Source: Actinomycetes bacterium
Lineage (GTDB): Bacteria > Actinomycetota > Acidimicrobiia > Acidimicrobiales > Bog-793
Direction of reading: 5' to 3'
Length of the DNA stretch: 8,013 nt
Assembly: GCA_021821585.1 (NCBI GenBank)
Contig: JAKACF010000132.1
Coordinates: 1 to 8,013, forward strand
This document shows, in pieces, positions 1-5,691 of the stretch; positions within the stretch are counted from its first letter, which is position 1, and each line of letters opens with the position of its first letter. A model generated the notes under the pieces. The model was given only the letters and a program-made list of their open reading frames with translations, made no database searches and was not told the DNA's origin. The translations under genes and the position numbers were made by a program.

Positions 1-268
1 GGTGTCGGGCAACTGCGCCCAGCACCAGCACGACGTCGCCCTCGCGATCAAGACGGCCCGCGAGCTCGCCCTCTTGCCCTACACCCAGCGGACGACGAGC
101 GACCGGCCCGGGCCGCGCGGCGGCGGACGGCGCGGCGCGCCGCCCGACGCCCAGGGCGCTCCGGAGCCGGACGAGGCGCCGAGCCTGGACGGCGAGGCGG
201 CCGACGGCGAGGCCACCGAGGCGGCCGAGGAGGAGCTCGTCTCTGCGGGATCGGAGGACGAGGGATGA
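1..268 (+). CDS. rpsR: 30S ribosomal protein bS18, C-terminal part (5' end outside window), with extended tail
   Basis: This is the 3' end of the bS18 gene; the reading frame starts at base 2 and the start codon lies upstream of the window. S18 sits on the platform of the small ribosomal subunit beside bS6. The first about 30 visible residues match the conserved S18 C-terminus: SGNCAQHQH, then AIKTAREL, then ALLPYTQR. The usual Arg in the HQR motif reads His here (HQH). S18 normally ends within a few residues of LPYT. Here about 57 more residues follow, first Arg/Gly/Pro-rich, then strongly acidic (Glu/Asp/Ala). The frame stays open to a TGA that overlaps the rplI ATG (ATGA), which supports the tail being translated and the two genes being coupled. 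Identification of S18 is firm; the function of the tail is unknown. Confidence 0.93.
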   Translation, partial: VSGNCAQHQHDVALAIKTARELALLPYTQRTTSDRPGPRGGGRRGAPPDAQGAPEPDEAPSLDGEAADGEATEAAEEELVSAGSEDEG

Positions 269-711
269 GGATCGTGCTGCGAAGCGACCTCGCCGGCAAG
301 GGCAAGCGAGGTGACATCCTCGACGTGGCGGACGGCTACGCCCGCAACTACCTCGTCCCCCACGGGCTGGCCATCCCGGCGACCGAGGGGATCGAGCAGC
401 AGGCCAACGCCATGCGCCGCGCCCGCGACCTGAAGGACGCGAAGGACCGGGAGGGCGCCGAGGCGGTCGCCCGCAAGCTCGTCCCGATGGTCATCACCAT
501 CCCGGCCCGTGCCGGTGGCGAGGGCAAGCTGTTCGGCTCGGTCACCGTCCACGACGTGATCGAGGCCGTCGAGCAGCAGACCGGCATCGAGATCGACCGC
601 CACCGGGTCGTCTCGGGCGAGGCAATCAAGACCGTCGGCACCCACGCCGTCGCCGTCCGGCTCCACCCCGAGGTGCAGTTCCAGATCACGATCGAGGTCG
701 TCCCCGCCTAG
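265..711 (+). CDS. rplI: 50S ribosomal protein bL9
   Basis: This encodes bL9, a two-domain protein that binds 23S rRNA near the L1 stalk and is linked to reading-frame maintenance. The 148 residues equal the usual family length. The N-terminal domain begins MRIVLRSDLAGKGKRGD and carries the L9 signature, seen as DVADGYARNYLVPHGLAIPA (about residues 20-40). A charged connecting helix follows (about 45-75, rich in Arg, Lys, Asp and Glu). The C-terminal domain contains GKLFGSVTVHDV and ends QITIEVVPA. The ATG at 265 overlaps the rpsR stop codon, and GGAG at 253-256 lies a plausible distance upstream, so translation is probably coupled to rpsR. A strong hairpin at 741-768 follows 29 bases after the stop and likely ends the ribosomal-protein transcript. 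Confidence 0.97.
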   Translation: MRIVLRSDLAGKGKRGDILDVADGYARNYLVPHGLAIPATEGIEQQANAMRRARDLKDAKDREGAEAVARKLVPMVITIPARAGGEGKLFGSVTVHDVIEAVEQQTGIEIDRHRVVSGEAIKTVGTHAVAVRLHPEVQFQITIEVVPA

Positions 712-740
712 AGAGCCGGACCCTTATCTGGATGCCGATC

Positions 741-768
741 CGGGCCGCCGACGAGAGCCGGCGGCCCG
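741..768 (+). terminator. GC-rich stem-loop downstream of rplI
   Basis: Perfect 10-bp arms, CGGGCCGCCG at 741-750 and CGGCGGCCCG at 759-768, enclose an 8-base loop. There is no T-run after it, only TCGTCT at 771-776, so it resembles the hairpin-only terminators common in high-GC actinomycetes. It separates the ribosomal genes from dnaB and implies that dnaB has its own promoter. Confidence 0.65.
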
Positions 769-820
769 AGTCGTCTCCGGCCCCGACTCAACGCCCTGAC
801 ACACCCGCTGCCTACCCTGT

Positions 821-832
821 CCGACATGTCGG
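821..832. promoter_or_regulatory. Perfect 12-bp palindrome, possible operator
   Basis: CCGACATGTCGG is a perfect inverted repeat in the rplI-dnaB gap. A TAnnnT hexamer (TACCCT, 813-818) lies just upstream, and the DnaA-box-like repeats begin 12 bases downstream. The symmetry suggests a dimeric regulator site, but it matches no operator I can name; it is not the actinobacterial LexA GAAC-N4-GTTC pattern. Chance occurrence is possible. Confidence 0.3.
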
Positions 833-843
833 GAGCCCCACCG

Positions 844-906
844 TCGTCCACAGTCGACCGGGTGGTATCCACACCGAATTCCACAGTCACCGGGCGCAAT
901 TCCACA
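844..906 (+). repeat. Two imperfect 27-bp direct repeats with four DnaA-box-like motifs upstream of dnaB
   Basis: Unit A (847-873) and unit B (880-906) are each 27 bases. Both begin TCCACAGTC, continue with ACCGGG and end in TCCACA. Around them are four same-strand nonamers ending in TCCACA: TCGTCCACA (844-852), GTATCCACA (865-873), AATTCCACA (877-885) and AATTCCACA (898-906). The first two differ from the known DnaA boxes TTGTCCACA and TTATCCACA by one base each; the other two keep only the TCCACA core. Start-to-start steps are 21, 12 and 21 bases, close to whole helical turns, so bound proteins would face the same side of the DNA. The array sits 52 bases before the dnaB ATG. DnaA binding is inferred, not shown. 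Confidence 0.55.
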
Positions 907-917
907 GCTCTCGGGGC

Positions 918-923
918 TACTGA
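918..923 (+). promoter_or_regulatory. Possible -10 element for dnaB
   Basis: TACTGA fits the TAnnnT/A style of actinobacterial -10 hexamers and lies 34 bases before the dnaB ATG, which would place a transcript start near 930. No recognisable -35 hexamer is present; the expected position (about 895-900) overlaps the last DnaA-box-like motif. A protein bound there could affect promoter access. The call is weak. Confidence 0.25.
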
Positions 924-957
924 TCCCCAGGCCGCCTAGGCCATCCTTTCGTCCACG

Positions 958-2892
958 ATGGCTTCGCTCCAACAGCTCCCCAACCCGGGCTCCCGGCGGA
1001 TCCGGCCGGGCACGCCTGCTCCGGGCGGCCAGCCCGGCCGGGTGCCCCCCCACAACCTCGAGGCGGAGGAGTCGCTGCTCGGCGCCATGCTGCTCTCCCG
1101 CGACGCCATCGCAGTCGGCGTCGAGCAGGTCTCGGCCGACGACTTCTACAAGCCCTCACACGCCCACGTCTTCGACGCCGTCACCGCCCTCTACGCCCGG
1201 GGCGAACCGGCGGACGCCGTCACCGTCTCCGAGGAGATGCGCCGGGCGGGGACGCTCGAGGCGGCGGGCGGGCCCGCCACCCTCGTCTCGCTGCAGGCGA
1301 ACACCCCCGCCATCTCGAGCTCGGGTCGCTACGCCCGCATCGTCCAGGAGCACGCCATGCTGCGGCGCCTGATCGGCGTCGCCTACGAGATCGCCGACCT
1401 CGGCTACGAGCTGCCCGGCGACGTCACGGCCGCCCTCGACCAGGCCGAGGCGATGGTCTTCGAGGTCGCGCAGCGCCGCTCGAGCGACTCGGTGCGGGCC
1501 CTCAAGGACCTCCTCACCGAGAGCCTCGACCAGATCGAGTTCCTCTTCGAGCGGGGCGAGGCGATCACCGGGGTCCCGTCGGGCTACAGCGACCTCGACG
1601 AGCACCTCTACGGCCTGCAGCCCTCGAACCTCATCGTGGTCGGGGCGCGGCCCTCCATGGGCAAGACCGCCTTCGGCCTCGGCATCGCGGCGCACGCGGC
1701 CGCCCGGGCGAACGTGCCGGTGCTCTTCTTCTCGCTCGAGATGAGCCACGTCGAGCTCGCCCAGCGGGTGCTCTGCGCCGAGGCGAGGGTGGACGCCGGG
1801 CGGGTGCGCAACGGGAAGCTCGTCGACAGCGACTGGTCGAAGATCTCCTCGGCCATCGGTCGCATCGGCACGGCGCCCCTCTACATCGACGACAACCCGA
1901 ATCTCACCGTCATGGACATCCGGGCCAAGGCCCGCCGCATGAAGAGCTCGGAAGGAGGTCTCGGTCTCGTGATCGTGGACTACCTGCAGCTGATGACCGG
2001 CCGGAGCACGGCGGAGAGCCGCCAGGTCGAGATCTCGGAGATCTCCCGGGGGCTCAAGATCCTGGCCCGCGAGCTCCAGATCCCCGTCGTCGCGTTGAGC
2101 CAGCTCTCCCGCAGCCTCGAGTCGCGGGCCGACAAGCGACCGATGCTGGCGGACCTGCGGGAGTGCCTCACCGGCGACACCGTCGTCCGCCGGGCGGACT
2201 CCCGCATCGAGACGACGATCGGCGAGCTCGCCCGGGGACGGGAGCGCAACGTGCCGATCTGGTCGGTCGACGACCGGTGCTGCCTCGTCCCGGCCGTGTT
2301 GTCGGAGGCCTGGAGCACCGGCGTGAAGCCGGTCTACACCGTCTCGCTCTCCTCGGGGCGGAGCATCCGGGCGACGGCGAACCATCCCCTGCTGTCGCTC
2401 GACGGCTGGACGTTGGTCGAGCACCTCGCCGTCGGCAGCCGCCTCGCCGCCGTGCCCCAGGTGCCCCGCGCCGCCCGGACGCCCCGGGCGCCGCTCGCCC
2501 CGGTGGCGACCCCGCCCCCGCGGCGGCACGGTGACGCCCCGGTGACCGTCCTCGACCGGGTGGCGGCAGCCGACTTCCCGTTCGCCCCCGAGCTCTCCTG
2601 GGAGTCGGTGACGAGCGTGGAGCCCGCCGGCGAAGAGGAGGTCTTCGACGCCTACGTCCCGGGCACCCACGCCTTCCTCGCCAACGGGATCGTCTCGCAC
2701 AACTCGGGCGCCATCGAGCAGGACGCCGACGTGGTGATGTTCATCTACCGCGACGAGGTCTACAACCCCGACTCCACCGACCGGGGCGTCGCCGAGGTGC
2801 TCATCGCCAAGCACCGCAACGGGCCGACGGGCGTGTCAAAGCTCGCCTTCGTCAGCAACTACGCCCGGTTCGGGGACCTGGCCCGGAGCTGA
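958..2892 (+). CDS. dnaB: Replicative DNA helicase DnaB, intein-containing precursor
   Basis: This encodes the hexameric replicative helicase that unwinds DNA ahead of the polymerase. The precursor has 644 residues; without the intein (403-582) the extein is 464, normal for DnaB. The N-terminal domain starts at about residue 29 (VPPHNLEAEESLLGAMLLS) after a Gly/Pro-rich leader. The RecA-type domain shows Walker A GARPSMGKT (229-237, Lys236), Walker B VIVDYLQLM (Asp341), the motif ALSQLSRSLES, and, after the intein, SGAIEQDADVVMFIYRDE. The protein ends in the typical SNYARFGDLARS. The start at 958 has no clear ribosome-binding sequence. An in-frame GTG at 1042 would begin exactly at VPPHN, so the N-terminus is less certain than the rest. 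The gene follows rpsR-rplI, a common actinobacterial order, but a terminator lies between them. Confidence 0.96.
   Translation: MASLQQLPNPGSRRIRPGTPAPGGQPGRVPPHNLEAEESLLGAMLLSRDAIAVGVEQVSADDFYKPSHAHVFDAVTALYARGEPADAVTVSEEMRRAGTLEAAGGPATLVSLQANTPAISSSGRYARIVQEHAMLRRLIGVAYEIADLGYELPGDVTAALDQAEAMVFEVAQRRSSDSVRALKDLLTESLDQIEFLFERGEAITGVPSGYSDLDEHLYGLQPSNLIVVGARPSMGKTAFGLGIAAHAAARANVPVLFFSLEMSHVELAQRVLCAEARVDAGRVRNGKLVDSDWSKISSAIGRIGTAPLYIDDNPNLTVMDIRAKARRMKSSEGGLGLVIVDYLQLMTGRSTAESRQVEISEISRGLKILARELQIPVVALSQLSRSLESRADKRPMLADLRECLTGDTVVRRADSRIETTIGELARGRERNVPIWSVDDRCCLVPAVLSEAWSTGVKPVYTVSLSSGRSIRATANHPLLSLDGWTLVEHLAVGSRLAAVPQVPRAARTPRAPLAPVATPPPRRHGDAPVTVLDRVAAADFPFAPELSWESVTSVEPAGEEEVFDAYVPGTHAFLANGIVSHNSGAIEQDADVVMFIYRDEVYNPDSTDRGVAEVLIAKHRNGPTGVSKLAFVSNYARFGDLARS
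2164..2703 (+). other. DnaB mini-intein (180 aa, no homing endonuclease)
   Basis: This in-frame insert covers precursor residues 403-582 and splits the helicase motif LRE/SGAIEQDAD. Class 1 splicing residues are all present. Cys403 begins block A (CLTGDTVV). Block B has Thr473-x-x-His476 in ATANHPLLS. Block F is VFDAYVPGTHAFLAN (562-576), with Asp564 and His571. Block G ends GIVSHN, with His581 and Asn582. The +1 extein residue is Ser583. Only about 85 residues lie between blocks B and F, and no LAGLIDADG-like motif is seen. In place of an endonuclease there is a Pro/Ala/Arg-rich stretch at about 499-530. Codon use matches the extein, suggesting long residence. DnaB is a known intein host; splicing is predicted from motifs, not demonstrated. 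Confidence 0.93.
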
Positions 2893-2911
2893 GCACCCGA
2901 GTCCGGGACGC

Positions 2912-2938
2912 GGGCCCTGGGGCCTGCCACCGGGGCCC
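2912..2938 (+). terminator. Stem-loop 19 bases after the dnaB stop, probable terminator
   Basis: Arms GGGCCCTGG (2912-2920) and CCGGGGCCC (2930-2938) pair over 9 positions, with one T-G wobble and a 9-base loop. No T-run follows. The position just after the dnaB stop and ahead of an unrelated gene pair supports a terminator role. Confidence 0.5.
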
Positions 2939-3185
2939 ACGTCTGCCTGCCGAGCGGTGCTCGTTCTCTCGCTGAGGGTCAGCTGTGGCCGGGCAGGCGA
3001 CACGGCGTGGCGGCGGTGTCGATCCGACAGACAACCCAGGCGCTTCGGTGTTCGCGACGTGGCGATCCTGAGCTCTCCCGCGGCTCTTCGGCAGCCGTGC
3101 CTCTCGTCATTAGCCTGGTCGGGCGGACTGGCTTCGAGGCACCAGAATCCGGGGTGACCCGAGCATGAGGTGGAGGAGTGCCGGT
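2939..3185. other. Non-coding gap between dnaB and the oxidoreductase gene; possible structured segment and promoter
   Basis: No convincing gene is seen here. Short frames on both strands lack family resemblance and a ribosome-binding sequence, and base composition is less biased than in the neighbouring genes. Bases 2945-2998 can fold as an outer 7-bp stem (GCCTGCC 2945-2951 with GGCAGGC 2992-2998) enclosing two small perfect hairpins: GAGC/GCTC (2952-2955, 2959-2962) and GCTGA/TCAGC (2971-2975, 2979-2983). GACAC/GTGTC (2999-3003, 3016-3020) and TGTCG/CGACA (3017-3021, 3025-3029) share bases and would exclude each other. TAGCCT at 3111-3116 is a possible -10 for the downstream gene. None of this matches a riboswitch class I recognise. 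Confidence 0.35.
3111..3116 (+). promoter_or_regulatory. Possible -10 element for the D-amino acid gene pair
   Basis: TAGCCT fits the TAnnnT actinobacterial -10 pattern and would place a transcript start near 3123, giving a leader of about 60 bases before the ATG at 3186. No clear -35 is visible. The call is weak. Confidence 0.25.
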
Positions 3186-4445
3186 ATGACGACGGACGAG
3201 GGACGAGAGCGGCCACCGAGCAGCGCGGTGGTGGTCGGTGCCGGGATTGTGGGGCTGTCGTGCGCCTTCTCCCTCCAGGAGCACGGCGTGGAGGTCACCC
3301 TCGTCGACCGCAAGCAGCCCGGTGCCGGCGCGTCGTGGCAGAACGCCGGCCTTCTCTCTCCCGCAATGACCGGTCCGCTCCCCGAGCCGGCCATCCTGCG
3401 CTACGGGCTGAAGGCGGTCGTGAACCCCCGCTCCCCGGTCGGGGTCGCCTGGCAGGCCGACCCCCGGCTTGCCCGCTTCGCCCTGAGCCTCGTGCGCCAC
3501 TGCACGACCGCCGCCTGGCGCCGCGGCATGGAGGCCTACCGCCCCCTGAACGAGCAGGTGGCCGCCTCCTACGAGCACCAGCGCGAAGGCGGGGTGACCG
3601 CCGAGGTCACGACGAGCGACATCCTCTCGTGCTTCGCCCATCCCGACGGGCAGAGCGGGCTGCTGCACGAGCTCGAGGCGCTCGTCTCGTCCGGACAGCC
3701 GGTGGACATCGAGCTGTTGACCGGCGACGAGGCCCGCCGGCAGGAACCCCGCCTCTCCGGGCACATCTCCGCCGCCGTCAGGATCCGCGGGCAGCAGTTC
3801 ATCACCCCGTCGAAGTACGTCACGGCGCTCGCCGAGGTGGTGCGCCGGCGCGGCGGGAAGATCGTCGAGGACACCGAGGTGACGAGCGTGGAGCGGCGCG
3901 GCCGGGTGGTCGTGGCGAAGACCGACGGCGCCGACCTCGACGCCGACGCCGTCGTGCTGGCGAGCGGCGCCTGGCTGAGCACCCTTGCGGCGCCGCACGG
4001 GGTGCGGGTGCCGGTGTACGGCGGCCGCGGCTACAGCTTCACGGTCCCCTGCGACCCGCCGCTCAGCGGGCCGGCGCACTTCCCGGCCGCCCGGGTGGCG
4101 GTGGCGCCGCAGGGCGACCGGCTCCGGGTCACCGGGATCATGGAGTTCGGTTCCCCCGACGCGCCGGCACGCTCGAGCCGGATCCCGACGATCCTCCGGG
4201 GCGTCCGGCCGCTGCTCGAGGGCATCGACTGGGAGCGCCGCTCGGACGAGTGGATGGGCGCCCGGCCGCTCTCGAGCGACGGTGTGCCGCTCGTCGGGGC
4301 GACCCGGACGCCGGGCGTCTACGTCGCAGGCGGCCACGGCATGTGGGGGATCACCCTCGGGCCGCTCACCGGGAGCCTGCTCGCCCGCCAGATCGCCACG
4401 GGCGAACCGCCCGCCGAGCTCGGGCGCCTCGATCCCTGTCGCTAG
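3186..4445 (+). CDS. FAD-dependent D-amino acid oxidoreductase, DadA-like
   Basis: This 419-residue protein belongs to the DadA / glycine oxidase family of FAD-dependent amine oxidoreductases, which oxidise D-amino acids (or glycine and other amines) to 2-oxo acids and ammonia. The N-terminal dinucleotide fold is clear: VVVGAGIVGLSCAFSL with Gly18-x-Gly20-x-x-Gly23, then the acidic end of strand 2 (LVDR, Asp41) that holds the FAD ribose. The C-terminal family motif reads W356-MGARPLSSDGVPLVG, followed by VYVAGGHGMWGITLGPLTG, which contacts the flavin. The start at 3186 is chosen over the ATG at 3165 because GGAGGAG (3172-3178) sits 7 bases before it. No signal peptide or membrane segment is seen, so it is probably cytoplasmic or peripheral. 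The next gene, 96 bases downstream, also belongs to D-amino acid metabolism. Substrate and electron acceptor (oxygen or quinone) cannot be told from sequence. Confidence 0.85.
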   Translation: MTTDEGRERPPSSAVVVGAGIVGLSCAFSLQEHGVEVTLVDRKQPGAGASWQNAGLLSPAMTGPLPEPAILRYGLKAVVNPRSPVGVAWQADPRLARFALSLVRHCTTAAWRRGMEAYRPLNEQVAASYEHQREGGVTAEVTTSDILSCFAHPDGQSGLLHELEALVSSGQPVDIELLTGDEARRQEPRLSGHISAAVRIRGQQFITPSKYVTALAEVVRRRGGKIVEDTEVTSVERRGRVVVAKTDGADLDADAVVLASGAWLSTLAAPHGVRVPVYGGRGYSFTVPCDPPLSGPAHFPAARVAVAPQGDRLRVTGIMEFGSPDAPARSSRIPTILRGVRPLLEGIDWERRSDEWMGARPLSSDGVPLVGATRTPGVYVAGGHGMWGITLGPLTGSLLARQIATGEPPAELGRLDPCR

Positions 4446-4453
4446 CCGGTCGG

Positions 4454-4478
4454 GTGCCGGCAGCCCGGCTGCCAGCAC
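4454..4478 (+). other. 25-base imperfect palindrome between the two D-amino acid genes
   Basis: Arms GTGCCGGCAGC (4454-4464) and GCTGCCAGCAC (4468-4478) pair with one C-A mismatch around a 3-base loop. It lies 9 bases after the first gene's stop. It could act as an attenuator or partial terminator that lowers expression of the second gene, an mRNA-stabilising stem, or an operator. Confidence 0.4.
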
Positions 4479-4541
4479 GTCGGCGGTGTCGTGGCCTCCC
4501 GGCGAGGCTGCGACCGCCCGCCGCGAGTGAGAGGAGTCAGG

Positions 4542-5624
4542 ATGCTGTGGCCGCTGCCGCACGGGATCGAGACGCCGGCGCTCGTCGTCGACCGCGAGAC
4601 GCTCGTCGCCAACCTCGACGCCATGGCCGGCCGGATCCGGGAGGCCGGCGTGGCGCTCCGGCCGCACGCGAAGACGCACAAGTCCGTCGAGGTCGGTGCG
4701 CTCCAGCTCGCCCGGGGGGCGGCCGGTCTCACCGTCGCCTCCCTCGGCGAGGCGGAGGTCTTCGCCGATGCCGGCTGCGGTGACCTGTTCATCGCCTATC
4801 CCCTCTACGTCCCGCCCGCCAAGGTCGACCGGTTGCGCCGCCTCGCCGAGCGGGTCCGCCTGTCGGTCGGCCTCGACTCGCTCGAGGCCGCCGGCCGCCT
4901 TTCTGCCTCCGGCATGGCCGGCCGCCTCGAGGTCCTCGTCGAGATCGACTCGGGCCAGCACCGAAGCGGCGTGCGCCCGGAGGTTGCGGGCGAGCTCGCC
5001 TCCCGGTGCCGGGAGATGGCACTACGCGTCGTCGGCGTCTTCACCCACGGCGGCCACGGCTACCACGACCGCTCCGCCCCGCCCGGGGCCGCCGCCGACG
5101 AGCGTGCCGCCCTCGAGACGGCGGCGGCCGCCCTCTCGCGCCACGGCATCGAACCGGTGCGGGTGAGCGCCGGGTCGACGCCGACGGCCGTCGCCTCGGC
5201 GTCGGGGGCGGTGAACGAGGAGCGGCCGGGCACCTACGTCTTCAACGACCGCCAGCAGGTGGAGCTCGGGACGACGACCCTCGACCATGTGGCCGCCGCG
5301 GTCGTCGCCACCGTCGTCAGCACGGCGGTGGACGGCCAGGTCGTGCTCGACGCCGGCAGCAAGGCGCTGTCGAGCGACCGTCCGGCGTGGCTGAGCCACC
5401 ACGGCATCGTGCCGGAGCTGGCCGACGCCCCGGTGACGGCCCTCTCGGAGTGCCACGGCCTCGTCTCCCTGCCGCCTGGCGTCTCCGCCCGGGTCGGGAC
5501 CGTCGTCCGGGTCGTCCCCAACCACGTCTGCCCGGTCGTCAACCTGTTCGACCACTACGACGTCGTCTCGAACGGCGTGGTCGTCGACCGCTGGCCGGTG
5601 AGCGCCCGGGGACACCTGACCTGA
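4542..5624 (+). CDS. Fold-type III PLP enzyme, D-serine dehydratase / D-threonine aldolase family
   Basis: This 360-residue protein resembles the metal-assisted, PLP-dependent family with an alanine racemase-like barrel. Members deaminate D-serine to pyruvate or cleave D-threonine and other D-3-hydroxy amino acids to glycine plus an aldehyde. The N-terminus has IETPALVVDRETLVANL and R40-PHAKTHK-47, where Lys44 is the expected PLP Schiff-base lysine. Further marks are EIDSGQHRSG, VSAGSTPTA (phosphate-binding type) and RPGTYVFND. The C-terminal domain carries PNHVCPVVN, whose His328 and Cys330 correspond to the zinc ligands of eukaryotic-type D-serine dehydratase. GAGGAG (4531-4536), 5 bases before the ATG at 4542, favours this start over the upstream GTG at 4491. 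Co-orientation with a DadA-like gene supports D-amino acid catabolism. Dehydratase and aldolase activities cannot be separated by eye. Confidence 0.85.
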   Translation: MLWPLPHGIETPALVVDRETLVANLDAMAGRIREAGVALRPHAKTHKSVEVGALQLARGAAGLTVASLGEAEVFADAGCGDLFIAYPLYVPPAKVDRLRRLAERVRLSVGLDSLEAAGRLSASGMAGRLEVLVEIDSGQHRSGVRPEVAGELASRCREMALRVVGVFTHGGHGYHDRSAPPGAAADERAALETAAAALSRHGIEPVRVSAGSTPTAVASASGAVNEERPGTYVFNDRQQVELGTTTLDHVAAAVVATVVSTAVDGQVVLDAGSKALSSDRPAWLSHHGIVPELADAPVTALSECHGLVSLPPGVSARVGTVVRVVPNHVCPVVNLFDHYDVVSNGVVVDRWPVSARGHLT

Positions 5625-5662
5625 CGACGACCCGGCCGGCGGAGAGCCGGACCGGGTCGTCG
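5625..5662. terminator. Strong stem-loop, probable bidirectional terminator
   Basis: CGACGACCCGG (5625-5635) pairs perfectly with CCGGGTCGTCG (5652-5662). Inside, CCGGC (5636-5640) pairs with GCCGG (5646-5650) around the loop GGAGA, leaving a single bulged A at 5651, for 16 bp in total. It begins on the base after the TGA of the PLP-enzyme gene and lies 29 bases beyond the stop of the convergent minus-strand gene, so it can serve both. There is no T-run, as is common for high-GC terminators. Confidence 0.75.
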
Positions 5663-5691
5663 CCTGTGGGAGCGGTGGCGGCAGGGTGCCG

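Noticed and set aside
844..906. CRISPR-like array
   Set aside because: Only two imperfect units with a 6-base gap and no unique spacers; DnaA-box-like content explains them better.
732..923. 63-codon plus-strand frame in the rplI-dnaB gap
   Set aside because: It runs through the terminator hairpin and the direct repeats, has no ribosome-binding sequence and no recognisable protein; the repeated His-Ser residues come from the TCCACA repeats.
769..957. Chromosomal origin (oriC)
   Set aside because: Only four partial boxes, no AT-rich unwinding region, and no dnaA or dnaN in the window; an accessory or regulatory site is the most that can be claimed.
1156..2814. Minus-strand open frame of 552 codons opposite dnaB
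   Set aside because: It is antisense to the conserved helicase and intein motifs, with repetitive Asp/Val/Gly/Arg composition and no family resemblance.
3165..3185. Upstream ATG at 3165 as start of the oxidoreductase
   Set aside because: The GGAGGAG at 3172-3178 lies inside that extension and is ideally spaced for the ATG at 3186.
2836..3216. Minus-strand 126-codon frame and plus-strand 66-codon frame (2957-3157) in the dnaB downstream gap
   Set aside because: No family resemblance, no ribosome-binding sequence, and one overlaps the conserved dnaB C-terminus.
3170..4783. Plus-strand 537-codon frame overlapping the oxidoreductase gene in another frame
   Set aside because: Arg/Pro/Ala-rich shadow frame; the overlapping frame carries the FAD-binding motifs and a proper ribosome-binding sequence.
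2979..4961. Long minus-strand open frame of 660 codons opposite the two D-amino acid genes
   Set aside because: It is antisense to two genes with clear family motifs, and its translation is a low-complexity Arg/Gly/Ala/Asp mix typical of mirror frames in GC-rich DNA.
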